Origin: Mitsuaria sp. WAJ17
Lineage (GTDB): Bacteria > Pseudomonadota > Gammaproteobacteria > Burkholderiales > Burkholderiaceae_C
Assembly (NCBI RefSeq): GCF_014174515.1
Contig: NZ_JACJUG010000002.1
Location: 1 to 64,000 of the forward strand
Reading direction: 5' to 3'
DNA: 64,000 bases
Part shown: positions 42,580-53,249 of the stretch, piece by piece
Numbering within the stretch: position 1 is the first letter of the stretch
Layout of the letters: the number at the start of each line of letters is the position of its first letter
Translations under genes and position numbers: made by a program
Notes under the pieces: generated by a model
What the model was told of the DNA's origin: nothing
What the model saw: the letters and a program-made list of their open reading frames with translations, nothing else
The model's database searches: none

Positions 42580-44001
42580 ATGAACGCCATCGTTTCCCCG
42601 ACCCCCGGTACCCCTCGTGACGAAGAAGTGGCCCGCCTGCGCGTGCCGCCGCATTCCGTCGAGGCGGAACAAAGCGTGCTGGGCGGCCTGCTGATCGATA
42701 ACTCGGCCTGGGACCGCGCCGGTGACCTGCTCACCGAGACCGACTTCTACCGCTTCGAGCACAAGCAGATCTTTGCCGCCCTCGGCAAGTTGATCAACGC
42801 GGGCAAGCCAGCCGACGTGGTGACGGTCTTCGAGGAGCTGACCTCCCTGGGCAAGGCGGCCGACTGCGGCGGTCTCAAGTACCTCAACGACCTGGCACAG
42901 AGCGTGCCCAGCGCTGCCAATCTGCGCCGCTATGCGGAGATCGTCCGGGAGCGCGCCATCCTGCGCAAGCTGGTCACCACCAGCGACGAGATCGCCACCG
43001 CCGCCCTGGCGCCCCAGGGACGGGCCGTGACCGAGATCCTCGATGAGGCCGAAGGCAAGATCTTCCGCATCGGCGAGGAAGGTTCGCGAAGCAAGCAGGG
43101 CTTCCAGTCCATGGACCAGTTGGTCGTGCAACTGATCGATCGCGTCAACGAACTGGCCGAGCAGGGCGCCGAGGACGTCACCGGCGTGCGCACCGGCTTC
43201 TATGACCTCGATCGCATGACCGCGGGCCTGCAGCCAGGCGACCTGATCATCCTGGCCGCGCGCCCCTCCATGGGCAAGACGGCCTTCGCCATCAATATCG
43301 GCGAGAACGTGGCCATCAATGAAGGCCTGCCGGTGGTCATCTACTCCATGGAAATGGGCGCAGCCCAGCTGGCCCTGCGTATGGTGGGTTCCATCGGCCG
43401 CATCGACCAGGGCCATCTGCGCACCGGCCGCCTGGCGGATGACGAATGGAGCCGTCTCTCCGAGGCGGTGGACAAGCTCGGCAAGGCCTCCATCTTCATC
43501 GACGAGAGCCCCGGTCTTTCGCCCAGCGAGGTGCGGGCTCGTGCCCGCCGCCAAGCTCGCATGTGCGGCCAGTTGGGCCTGATCATCATCGACTACCTCC
43601 AGCTGATGAGCGGCAACGGCGGTGCCAGCGAAGAGAACCGTGCCACGGTGGTGGGCGAGATCTCGCGGGGCCTCAAGGCCCTGGCCAAGGAGCTGCGCTG
43701 CCCCGTGATCGCGCTCTCGCAGCTGAACCGAAGCGTGGAAACGCGGCCGGACAAGCGGCCCATGATGTCTGACCTGCGCGAATCGGGCGCCATCGAGCAG
43801 GATGCCGACATCATCATGTTCATCTACCGTGACGAGTACTACACCAAGGAAGAGTGCAAGGAGCCCGGTGTGGCGGAGATCATCATCGCCAAGCAGCGTA
43901 ACGGCCCGGTGGGCACGGTGAAGCTGGCCTTCCAGCGCATGCACACAAAGTTCGAGAACCTGGCGCCGGGGTATGTGGGCCCGGCGGGCGACGAATACTG
44001 A
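42580..44001 (+). CDS. dnaB: Replicative DNA helicase DnaB
   Basis: 473-aa hexameric 5'-3' helicase that leads the replication fork and binds primase DnaG, encoded at 61-63 kb. The N-terminal domain starts VPPHSVEAEQSVLGGLLIDN; the RecA-like domain has Walker A AARPSMGKTAFAINI, PVVIYSMEMGAAQLALRM, Walker B LIIIDYLQLM and ISRGLKALAKELRCPVIALS. No intein or insertion interrupts it. It is followed after 62 bp by the SOS-type radical SAM gene. Confidence 0.97.
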   Translation: MNAIVSPTPGTPRDEEVARLRVPPHSVEAEQSVLGGLLIDNSAWDRAGDLLTETDFYRFEHKQIFAALGKLINAGKPADVVTVFEELTSLGKAADCGGLKYLNDLAQSVPSAANLRRYAEIVRERAILRKLVTTSDEIATAALAPQGRAVTEILDEAEGKIFRIGEEGSRSKQGFQSMDQLVVQLIDRVNELAEQGAEDVTGVRTGFYDLDRMTAGLQPGDLIILAARPSMGKTAFAINIGENVAINEGLPVVIYSMEMGAAQLALRMVGSIGRIDQGHLRTGRLADDEWSRLSEAVDKLGKASIFIDESPGLSPSEVRARARRQARMCGQLGLIIIDYLQLMSGNGGASEENRATVVGEISRGLKALAKELRCPVIALSQLNRSVETRPDKRPMMSDLRESGAIEQDADIIMFIYRDEYYTKEECKEPGVAEIIIAKQRNGPVGTVKLAFQRMHTKFENLAPGYVGPAGDEY

Positions 44002-44044
44002 TCATCCCTATTCCGTGCGAGGGTGGGGGCTTGAAAAGATAGAG

Positions 44045-44064
44045 TACTGTATGAAAATACAGTA
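44045..44064 (+). promoter_or_regulatory. LexA operator (SOS box)
   Basis: TACTGTATGAAAATACAGTA has perfect 8-bp inverted arms around a 4-bp centre and contains the CTGT-N8-ACAG core. It matches the E. coli consensus closely. Its last A is the first base of the radical SAM start codon. A -35-like TTGAAA is at 44031-44036, so bound LexA would cover the -10 region. Confidence 0.9.
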
Positions 44065-45233
44065 TGTCCAGCACACTTCCCGACCCCGCCGACGCCCTCT
44101 TCGCCGACTCTGAAGGCGCTGAGGGCGTGCAGGTGCTGCCCTGGCCCCAGGCCATCAAGGGGCGCGGTAGCGCCTGGGCCATCGCCCACCGCTTCGAGCG
44201 GGACCGGCGCGAGGTCTTCGACGATGGCTGGGGCAGCCTGGACCAGCAGGTCCAGGAGCAAGACCTGCCCCCTGAAACACAGGTGATCGAGGAGCAGGCG
44301 CGCAGCATCCTTTCCAGCAACCAGTCCCCGGACATCGTCTTCGACATGTCCATCAACCCCTACCGGGGCTGTGAGCACGGCTGCATCTACTGCTTTGCAC
44401 GACCCACGCACAGCTACCTGAGCCTGTCGCCGGGCCTGGACTTCGAGACCCGCCTGGTCGCCAAGGTCAATGCCGCCGAGCGGCTGCGCGCCGAGCTCTC
44501 GCGCCCGCGCTATCAGCCCCGCCTGCTGTGCATAGGCACCGCCACGGATGCCTACCAGCCCATCGAGCGCCGGCTGGGCATCACGCGCCAGGTGATCGAG
44601 GTGCTGGCCGCGCACCGCCATCCCTTCTCGCTGGTCACCAAGTCCTCCGGCGTGGAGCGGGACCTGGACCTGATCGCGCCTATGGCCGCCCAGGGCCTGG
44701 CGGCGGTCTATGTCTCCATCACCACGCTGGACCCGGCCCTGGCGCGCATCCTGGAGCCGAGGGCTGCCGCGCCGCACCGGCGCCTGCGGACCCTGCGTAC
44801 CCTGGCCGAGGCGGGGGTGCCGGTGGGGGTGAGTGTCTCGCCCCTGATCCCCTTCATCAACGAGCCCGAGCTTGAGCGCATCCTGGAGCAGGCAGCCGAG
44901 GCCGGTGCGCGCTCGGCCTTCAGCATTCCGCTGCGCCTGCCCTGGGAGGTGAACCCGCTGTTCCAGGACTGGTTGCTGCAGCACTACCCGGACCGCGCGG
45001 CCCGGGTCATGGCCCGCCTGCGCGACCTGCGCGGCGGCCGGGACAACGACCCCCGCTTCGGCAGCCGCATGCAGGGGGAAGGGCTTTGGGCCGAGTTGCT
45101 GCAGCAGCGCATGCGCAAGGCCTGCACGCGCCTGGGCCTGAACCGGGAACGCACGCCCATGGACCTGACCCTCTTCATGCGACCGCAGGCGCCGCTTGCG
45201 GGGCCGGCGGCGGCACAGGGCGAGTTGTTCTAG
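44064..45233 (+). CDS. PA0069-family (SplB-like) radical SAM protein, SOS-controlled
   Basis: 389-aa radical SAM protein. The [4Fe-4S]/SAM motif NPYRGCEHGCIYCFARPTHSY (CxxxCxxC) lies near residue 105; downstream regions such as LLCIGTATDAYQPIE and VTKSSGVERDLDLI match the PA0069/Rv2578c family, related to spore photoproduct lyase. The DNA lesion or other substrate is unknown. The LexA box that ends on its ATG points to a DNA-damage role. No Shine-Dalgarno sequence fits before ATG 44064 and transcription may begin at or next to the A, so the mRNA may be leaderless. N-terminal ~30 residues are acidic and poorly conserved, so a later start cannot be excluded. Confidence 0.88.
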   Translation: MSSTLPDPADALFADSEGAEGVQVLPWPQAIKGRGSAWAIAHRFERDRREVFDDGWGSLDQQVQEQDLPPETQVIEEQARSILSSNQSPDIVFDMSINPYRGCEHGCIYCFARPTHSYLSLSPGLDFETRLVAKVNAAERLRAELSRPRYQPRLLCIGTATDAYQPIERRLGITRQVIEVLAAHRHPFSLVTKSSGVERDLDLIAPMAAQGLAAVYVSITTLDPALARILEPRAAAPHRRLRTLRTLAEAGVPVGVSVSPLIPFINEPELERILEQAAEAGARSAFSIPLRLPWEVNPLFQDWLLQHYPDRAARVMARLRDLRGGRDNDPRFGSRMQGEGLWAELLQQRMRKACTRLGLNRERTPMDLTLFMRPQAPLAGPAAAQGELF

Positions 45234-45273
45234 TGCTGGACTGAAGCGCCTGCCACCGCTGCAGGGGCCGGGC

Positions 45274-46938
45274 TCACGAGGCCTTGCGGCAAGTGCGCAT
45301 CAGGTCCCACTCGGGCCGGTAGATGGCACTGCGCACCTCGGCCAGGCCCAGCACGGTGTGGCTCAACCAGTCGTGGGACAAGGGGCGGTCCAGCTGCTCG
45401 CGCAGGCAGCGCCTGTCCACGCCAAAGCGCTGCGCACTGGTCTCGGGCAGCCACACGATCCAGGGCACCTGGGTCTGTTCCTTGGGCGCTACGGCATAGG
45501 GCACGCCGTGCAGGTAGAGATTGTTCTCGCCCAGGGACTCGCCATGGTCTGACACATACAGCAGGCTCACGTCGAAGCCCTGCTGACGCTCCAGCCAGGC
45601 GATGGTCTCGGCCAGCACTGTGTCGGCGTAGACCAGGCTGTTGTCATAGGCGTTGAGCACCTGCTCGCGCGGGCACTGCTGCAGGGCATTGCTGCGGCAC
45701 TCGGGCTGGAAGGGCTTCTGACCTGCCGGCGAGCGCTTGAAATAGGCCGGCCCATGGCTGCCCATGGGATGCATCACCAGCACCACGCCCCGCTTGCGGC
45801 GCTGCGCATCCAGGGACTGCAGCCGCGTGTCGAGGTCGTGGAGCAAGGCCAGGTCCAGGCACTCGCCGCCTTCGCAGAGCCCTGGGGGGAAGGGCGACGA
45901 ACCTGCGGCCTGTGTGGCGTGCGCATGCGGCACGCGCTCGCACAGGCCCTTGCAGCCGCTCTGGTTGTCCAGCCACAGCACGGCCAGACCGGCACGATGC
46001 AGGGCGTCGAGCAGGTTTTCCTGGTCGGCGCCCTGGTCCAGGTAGGCGCTGCGCCCCAGGTGCGAGAACATGCAGGGGAGGGATGCCGCCGTGCTCGTGC
46101 CGCAAGCGCTGACCTGGCGGAAGCTGAACACGTCCAGTCCGGCCAGTCGCGGGTTGGTGGGCCGTCCATAGCCGTTCAGGGAAAAATTGGCGGCGCGCGC
46201 GGTCTCGCCGACCATCAGCACCAGCAGGCGGGGGCGGGCCTGCGGGTCGCTGGGCTGCCATCGGGCATCGGCCGCGACCACGGCGGGCGGGCCCGCGGGC
46301 GCCTTGTTCGACTCGACCGCCACAACGCCCAGGGACCAGAACGAGGCCAGCGGGTTGATCATGTAGCGCAGCGCGGGGTGGTTGCGCATGGTCGAGGCCA
46401 GGTCGGCGTAGCTGCTCATGGCCAGGCCCACCATGAGCGCGAGGCCGCCGATGAATCCGGCGAGGTTCAGGCCCAGCCGCTTCGCCCAGGCCTGGGGCGC
46501 CACCGGCCGCTGCCAGAGCCAGACGGCGGGCAGCAGGCCCAGCACCACCAGGCTGGCCAGCAGGCGCAGGCTCAGCAGGTCCCGCGTTTCCTTGGCATCG
46601 GTCTGCAGAACGTTAACCATCATGGTCGGGTCCATCACCGTGCCGTAGGCGCCCATGAAGTGGGCTGCGGCAGCCGCACTGATCAGGCACAGCAGCAGCA
46701 CCGGTTTGAAGAGCCGTGGCCAAGCCAGCAGGCTCAGCAGTGCGCCATGCAGGGCGATGACCATGCCGGCGAACAGGGCGATGAAGCCCCAGCCCTTGCC
46801 TCCCTGCAGCTCGGGCAGGGCCAGCATGCGCTGCCACAGGGGCCAGTTGGCCAGCAGGCCCAGCCAGAGGGCGGCGAGCCAGCTCAGCGTGAGCGGAGAC
46901 CAGTGCTTGGCCTGGGCTTGGAAATTGGATCGCTTCAT
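45274..46938 (-). CDS. eptA: Phosphoethanolamine--lipid A transferase (EptA-type)
   Basis: 554-aa inner-membrane enzyme with about five N-terminal transmembrane helices (residues ~15-170) and a periplasmic alkaline-phosphatase/sulfatase-like domain. Metal and catalytic residues are visible: LLVLMVGETARAANF (Glu), SACGTSTAASLPCMFSHLGR (nucleophilic Thr) and LYVSDHGESLGENNLYLHG (Asp, His). Paired cysteines in SGCKGLCER and GGECLD suggest disulfides as in EptA/MCR. It adds phosphoethanolamine to lipid A, often lowering polymyxin sensitivity; that outcome is inferred from the family. It lies 118 bp after a response regulator gene on the same strand and converges with the radical SAM gene. Confidence 0.92.
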   Translation of the reverse strand: MKRSNFQAQAKHWSPLTLSWLAALWLGLLANWPLWQRMLALPELQGGKGWGFIALFAGMVIALHGALLSLLAWPRLFKPVLLLCLISAAAAAHFMGAYGTVMDPTMMVNVLQTDAKETRDLLSLRLLASLVVLGLLPAVWLWQRPVAPQAWAKRLGLNLAGFIGGLALMVGLAMSSYADLASTMRNHPALRYMINPLASFWSLGVVAVESNKAPAGPPAVVAADARWQPSDPQARPRLLVLMVGETARAANFSLNGYGRPTNPRLAGLDVFSFRQVSACGTSTAASLPCMFSHLGRSAYLDQGADQENLLDALHRAGLAVLWLDNQSGCKGLCERVPHAHATQAAGSSPFPPGLCEGGECLDLALLHDLDTRLQSLDAQRRKRGVVLVMHPMGSHGPAYFKRSPAGQKPFQPECRSNALQQCPREQVLNAYDNSLVYADTVLAETIAWLERQQGFDVSLLYVSDHGESLGENNLYLHGVPYAVAPKEQTQVPWIVWLPETSAQRFGVDRRCLREQLDRPLSHDWLSHTVLGLAEVRSAIYRPEWDLMRTCRKAS

Positions 46939-47056
46939 GCAGTAGACCTGGGCGTGAGACGCCCGGCATTGTGGCCCAGACCGATGACCGAACCGGCGGT
47001 CGCGAGGTCCGGCCGGGTGCTTTCAGGGCCTGCCGGGACGGCAGGCGGCAGGGCCT

Positions 47057-48682
47057 TCAGCTGCGCAGGGCCAAGCCACCGGCCTGGCGCACATTGCGCC
47101 GCGAGATGGTCACGCCCAGAGGCAGGACGAAGCGCTTCTGCAGGGCCTCGATCTGGACGTTGAGGTCCTCGGCGTCCTCGATCTTCTCGGCATGGCGTTT
47201 CAGCACGGCCTGGGCCATGTCAATCAGCTTGGCGTTGCGCGTTTCTCCGCCCTGCTGGATCAGCAGCTCCACGCCCGTGCGGGCGCTGCCGCGCATGGTG
47301 TGCCGCATGGCCGTTTCGGCGATGCCGAAGATGCGCGCATGGCATTCGCGCAGCTCGGTCATGGCCATCTCCTGTTTCTCGCACATGGCGATCAGCACCT
47401 CGGTGCTGGCCTTGGAGGTGCAGTAGCGCAGGCCGATGCGGGTGATCAGGTCCTTGATCTCCTCCAGCTGGATTTCCTGCCCCGAGAAGCGGATCCAGAA
47501 GGCCAGCAGCAGGCTGGCCGCTTCGAGGTCGAAGGCGTCGCTGCCCAGCTCCTGGCTCATGTCGCGAGCCAGCTGCAGGGCATCGGCCACGCGGCGCTCG
47601 TACAGCAGGCGCAGGCCCTGGATCATGGCGCCGAAGCGCTGCAGGCGCATGGCCTTGGGCGCCCGCTCGATCTCGCGCAGCATGGCCTCATGCACCAGCT
47701 TGAGGTTCTTGCCGTCGCGCTGGTCGAAGCGCATCAGCGCGATCAGGACCAGGGTGAACATGTCGAAGAGCTTGGAGCGCAGGCCATTGATCATGGCTCG
47801 CTCCAGCTGTTTCAGGGCCTCGTCGCGCTCTCCGGCATAGAAGGCCAGCGTGCCCGCACGCTGCTGGCGCAGCAGGCAGCCGGGCGTGAGATTGGCCGCG
47901 GTGCGGTAGGTGCGCAGGGCGTCGGTGATCTCGCCCTGTTCCATCTGCACGCGGCCCATGACGTCATAGGAGTCGGCATGGTCGGGCATGTCACCGATCA
48001 GGGCCTCCAGCGTGCGCTTGGCCGCCACGAGATTGCCCGAGGCCAGCTCGGTGCGGGCCACGCCCAGGCGCGCCCAGGGCACGGTCTTGGCCTCGATGAT
48101 GGCGTCGTAGAGGGCGCGTGCATCCTCTAGCCGGTTCAGGCGCAGCAGCAGCTCGGCGCCTATGCGCGCCGCATAGAGCCAAAACTGGGCGCGCTCCTCG
48201 AAGCGCTTCAGGCACAGCTGCGCGGCAAGCTCGAAGTTCTGCTGCTCGATGGCCTCGAAGATGTCCTTGAGCACCCGCTTGCGGTGGCGCGCATTGCTCA
48301 GCCGGTCAGACAGTGAGGCACTGGTGTAGGGCTTGATCAGGTAGGCGTCCAGGGCCGCCTCGGCCGCCTCGGCAACCTTGGCGTAGGTGGCCTCGCCGGT
48401 CACCATCACGAAGACGGTGGAGTAGGGCAGCAGGTTCTCGCGGCGCAGCTCGTCCAGCAGGTCTTGGCCGGACATGTCGGAGCCGTCGAAGTGGTAGTCG
48501 CACAGGACGATGTCATAGGCCTTGTGCTCCAGGATGATGCGGGCGTCCTTGACCCGCGTGGCCTGGCGCACCGTGCCTACGCCCAACTCACGCAGCTGCG
48601 CCGCCATCAGGCTGCGCGAGGTGGCGTTGCTGTCGATGACCAGGGCGCAGGCGTCCTGGATGTCCTTGTCGAGCATCTGCAT
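47057..48682 (-). CDS. Response regulator receiver domain with C-terminal TPR-like repeats
   Basis: 541-aa protein. Residues ~10-135 form a REC domain: [18 protein letters not shown], phospho-acceptor Asp in [12 protein letters not shown], Thr in FVMVTGEA and Lys in [12 protein letters not shown]. The usual acidic pair after strand 1 is reduced to a single Asp (IDSN). The remainder is all-helical, Ala/Leu-rich and TPR-like ([20 protein letters not shown]), with no DNA-binding or enzymatic domain. Output is therefore probably by protein-protein contact. No histidine kinase is adjacent. The start is ATG 48682 or 48676. It may be cotranscribed with eptA downstream. Confidence 0.82.
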   Translation of the reverse strand: MQMLDKDIQDACALVIDSNATSRSLMAAQLRELGVGTVRQATRVKDARIILEHKAYDIVLCDYHFDGSDMSGQDLLDELRRENLLPYSTVFVMVTGEATYAKVAEAAEAALDAYLIKPYTSASLSDRLSNARHRKRVLKDIFEAIEQQNFELAAQLCLKRFEERAQFWLYAARIGAELLLRLNRLEDARALYDAIIEAKTVPWARLGVARTELASGNLVAAKRTLEALIGDMPDHADSYDVMGRVQMEQGEITDALRTYRTAANLTPGCLLRQQRAGTLAFYAGERDEALKQLERAMINGLRSKLFDMFTLVLIALMRFDQRDGKNLKLVHEAMLREIERAPKAMRLQRFGAMIQGLRLLYERRVADALQLARDMSQELGSDAFDLEAASLLLAFWIRFSGQEIQLEEIKDLITRIGLRYCTSKASTEVLIAMCEKQEMAMTELRECHARIFGIAETAMRHTMRGSARTGVELLIQQGGETRNAKLIDMAQAVLKRHAEKIEDAEDLNVQIEALQKRFVLPLGVTISRRNVRQAGGLALRS

Positions 48683-48806
48683 GGGTCACTGGGGGTGTCC
48701 CGCCATGGGGCGATTCAATCCTGAACTCTTTCGACGATCTTCGACCAATTCCTGCGCGACTTGATGCTCAATATCCCGCAAGGCTGCGGCCAAATTACCA
48801 CGCTGC

Positions 48807-48836
48807 AAAGAAATCGAGCCCCTCAAGGGGGGCTCG
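48807..48836 (-). terminator. Terminator of the grpE-dnaK-dnaJ unit
   Basis: On the minus strand GAGCCCC pairs with GGGGCTC around a 6-nt loop and is followed by GATTTCTTT, 29 bp after the dnaJ stop. It separates dnaJ from the response regulator gene. The rest of the 182-bp gap shows no further feature. Confidence 0.75.
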
Positions 48837-48864
48837 CAGCGCGTCGTGCTCGGCGCGTCGGGGC

Positions 48865-50004
48865 TTACTTGAACAGGTCCTTGACCCGGTCCGTCCAACT
48901 CTTGGCATTGGGCGAGTGGCGCTCGCCGCCGTCCTTGAAGCTCTTGTCCAGCTCCTTGAGCAGCTTGCGCTGGTGCTCAGTGAGCTTGACCGGCGTCTCC
49001 ACGCTGATGTGGCAGTAGAGGTCGCCCGGATAGCTGGAGCGCACGCCCTTGATGCCCTTGCCGCGCAGGCGGAAGGTCTTGCCGTGCTGCGTGCCTTCGG
49101 GCAGATCGATCTCGGCTTTGCCGCCCAAGGTCGGGACCTCGATGGTGCCGCCCAGCGCCGCAGTGGTCATGCCCACGGGCATGGTGCAGTGCAGGTCGTC
49201 GCCGTCACGCTCGAAGATGTCGTGCTGCTTGATGCGGATCTCGATGTAGAGATCGCCTGCCGGGCCGCCGTTCACGCCGGGCTCGCCATTGCCGGCCGAG
49301 CGGATGCGCATGCCCTCGTTGATGCCCGCCGGGATCTTGACCTCCAGCGTCTTGGTCTTCTTGATCTTGCCCTGGCCGTTGCAACTGGTGCAGGGGTCGG
49401 GAATGATCTTGCCGCTGCCGTGGCAGTGCGGGCAGGTCTGCTGCACGCTGAAGAAGCCCTGGCGCATGTGCACCGTGCCCGAGCCGCCGCAAGAGCCGCA
49501 GGTCTTGGCCGAGGTGCCAGGCTTTGCCCCGCTGCCGTTGCAGGTCTCGCAGGACTCCCAGGCGGGGATGCGGATCTGGGTTTCCTTGCCGCGGGCCGCT
49601 TCCTCCAGCGTGATCTCCATCGCGTAGGAGAGGTCGCTGCCGCGGTAGACCTGCTGGCCACCGCCGCGACGACCGCCAGCACCGCCGAAGATGTCGCCGA
49701 AGATGTCACCAAAGGCCTCGGCGAAGCCGCCGAAACCTTCAGCGCCCGGGCCGCCGCGGCCGCCCATGTTCGGATCGACACCGGCATGGCCGTACTGGTC
49801 GTAGGCCGCGCGCTTCTGGGCGTCGGAAAGCATCTCGTAGGCCTCCTTGGCCTCCTTGAACTTCTCCTCGGCAGCGGTGGCGCCGTCACCCTGGTTGCGG
49901 TCCGGGTGGTACTTCATGGCCAGCTTGCGGTAGGCCTTCTTGATGTCCTCGTCGCTGGCGTTCTTGGCGACGCCGAGGACTTCGTAATAGTCACGCTTTG
50001 CCAT
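48865..50004 (-). CDS. dnaJ: Chaperone protein DnaJ
   Basis: 379-aa Hsp40 co-chaperone that delivers substrates to DnaK and stimulates its ATPase. J domain with HPD in [11 protein letters not shown], Gly/Phe-rich linker ([19 protein letters not shown]), four zinc-finger repeats [32 protein letters not shown], then the substrate-binding C-terminal domains. I chose ATG 50004 ([15 protein letters not shown]) with AGGA upstream; the frame extends to 50025 without family support. It follows dnaK by 119 bp. Confidence 0.97.
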   Translation of the reverse strand: MAKRDYYEVLGVAKNASDEDIKKAYRKLAMKYHPDRNQGDGATAAEEKFKEAKEAYEMLSDAQKRAAYDQYGHAGVDPNMGGRGGPGAEGFGGFAEAFGDIFGDIFGGAGGRRGGGQQVYRGSDLSYAMEITLEEAARGKETQIRIPAWESCETCNGSGAKPGTSAKTCGSCGGSGTVHMRQGFFSVQQTCPHCHGSGKIIPDPCTSCNGQGKIKKTKTLEVKIPAGINEGMRIRSAGNGEPGVNGGPAGDLYIEIRIKQHDIFERDGDDLHCTMPVGMTTAALGGTIEVPTLGGKAEIDLPEGTQHGKTFRLRGKGIKGVRSSYPGDLYCHISVETPVKLTEHQRKLLKELDKSFKDGGERHSPNAKSWTDRVKDLFK

Positions 50005-50123
50005 GGGCGGATCCTGGCTTCTCAAACAATTGCGCCGCGCCGGGGGCCAAGGGGTGATCCCAGGCGTGGGCGCGGCGGGTCAGCACACCCCGCGGACTTT
50101 CGCCTGCGGGGCCGGGCCGTCGA

Positions 50124-52067
<1,944 letters not shown>

Positions 52068-52109
52068 GATTTTTTGCTCCTGATCCTGAATCTGGTTTCG
52101 TTAAGGACG

Positions 52110-52137
52110 AAATGCGGTTGGGTCGCGGTCTTTCAAG
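52110..52137 (-). promoter_or_regulatory. Sigma-32-type heat-shock promoter of dnaK
   Basis: Read on the minus strand: CTTGAAA (plus 52137-52131), 13-bp spacer, CCGCATTT (plus 52117-52110). The -35 is a perfect match to the RpoH consensus and the -10 (CCCCATnT) differs at one position. Predicted start near 52103, ~36 nt before the dnaK ATG. Confidence 0.75.
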
Positions 52138-52153
52138 GGCCGCGCACCGTGAA

Positions 52154-52672
52154 TTACTTGGGGGCGGCGACCGTCACCAGGGCCGGGCGCAGCACGCGCT
52201 CGGCGATGGAATAGCCCTTCTGCAGGACCGCGACGACGGTATTGGCTTCCTGGTCCGCCGGCACCATGGAGATGGCCTGGTGCTGGTGCGGATCGAACTT
52301 GGTGCCGGCGGCCGGATTGATTTCCAGCACCTTGTTGCGCTCTAGCGCGGCGGCCAACTGGCGGCGGGTGGCGTGCACGCCTTCCAGCACCTGCTCGACA
52401 CGGGCATCCGGGCGGGCGATGGCGGCTTCCATGCTGTCCATCACGGGCAACATGGCCTCGGCAAAACCTTCCACGGCGAACTTGCGGGCCTTGGACATCT
52501 CCTCGTCCGAGCGGCGGCGGATGTTCTCCACCTCGGCCTTGGCGCGCAGGTAGGCGTCGGACATCTCGGCCAGGCGGGCCTCCAGATCGGCCAGCTTCTG
52601 CTCGGGGCTCAACTCGGTGGCAGAGGTGGCGGCATCGGCGGCGGTGTCGGGGGTATGGTTCTCGTTGCTCAT
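52154..52672 (-). CDS. grpE: Nucleotide exchange factor GrpE
   Basis: 172-aa dimeric co-chaperone that releases ADP from DnaK. A disordered acidic start is followed by a long coiled coil ([40 protein letters not shown]) and the C-terminal beta domain ([35 protein letters not shown]). First gene of grpE-dnaK-dnaJ on the minus strand. No CIRCE element for HrcA is visible upstream. Confidence 0.96.
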   Translation of the reverse strand: MSNENHTPDTAADAATSATELSPEQKLADLEARLAEMSDAYLRAKAEVENIRRRSDEEMSKARKFAVEGFAEAMLPVMDSMEAAIARPDARVEQVLEGVHATRRQLAAALERNKVLEINPAAGTKFDPHQHQAISMVPADQEANTVVAVLQKGYSIAERVLRPALVTVAAPK

Positions 52673-52763
52673 GGATGGTGGGCGTTGAAGAGCCCCGGCA
52701 ACTCATGGTCCAGCCATGAAACGGGGCGACGCGGGCTAGCTGGGGGCGAAGCCCTGAAGTTCA

Positions 52764-52791
52764 AGAGGGGGATTGCCATCATTTTCACAAG
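52764..52791 (-). promoter_or_regulatory. Sigma-32-like promoter of grpE
   Basis: On the minus strand: CTTGTGA (plus 52791-52785), 13-bp spacer, CCCCCTCT (plus 52771-52764). The -35 matches 5 of 7 and the -10 all but one defined position of the RpoH consensus. It lies ~90 bp before the grpE ATG, just after the hslR gene. Confidence 0.5.
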
Positions 52792-52829
52792 GGGAAACCC
52801 TTGGTGATCGCGCGCTGGATGGCCGCGGC

Positions 52830-53249
52830 TCAGTCGGGTTCGGCCTCGGCGCTCCAGCGGTTCCAGTCGGCCAGGCGGCGACGGTCCTGCTTGGTCGGGC
52901 GGCCCTGGACGATGGTGGAAGCCGGTTCGGGCGCAAGCCGCCGGCTTTCGGCGGCCTGCTCGCGCTTGAGCAGGCTCTCTGCGGTTTCCTCGTAGAGTGT
53001 CTGGGCCTGGGGCGCCGGGCCGCGCACGCTGGACAGGGCCCGCACGACGACCTCGCGCTCCACCACGCCCTGGCGCAGTTGCAGCACATCGCCCGGCTTG
53101 AGTTCGCGGGAGGGCTTGGCCGGCTGGCCGTTGACACTCACCCGGCCCTTGCCGATCTCCTCCACGGCCAGGGCCCGGGTCTTGTAGAAGCGGGCCGCCC
53201 AGAGCCATTTGTCCAGGCGCACATCCTCGGACAGGGGCAGGGCCTTCAT
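52830..53249 (-). CDS. hslR: S4-domain RNA-binding protein (heat shock protein 15 family)
   Basis: 139-aa protein with an S4 RNA-binding domain at the N-terminus (VRLDKWLWAARFYKTRALA, GRVSVNGQPAKPSRELKPGD) and a basic C-terminal tail, as in Hsp15, which recycles 50S subunits carrying nascent chains. Its ATG overlaps the hemH stop (ATGA). Location next to the grpE-dnaK-dnaJ heat-shock unit fits the family role. Confidence 0.9.
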   Translation of the reverse strand: MKALPLSEDVRLDKWLWAARFYKTRALAVEEIGKGRVSVNGQPAKPSRELKPGDVLQLRQGVVEREVVVRALSSVRGPAPQAQTLYEETAESLLKREQAAESRRLAPEPASTIVQGRPTKQDRRRLADWNRWSAEAEPD

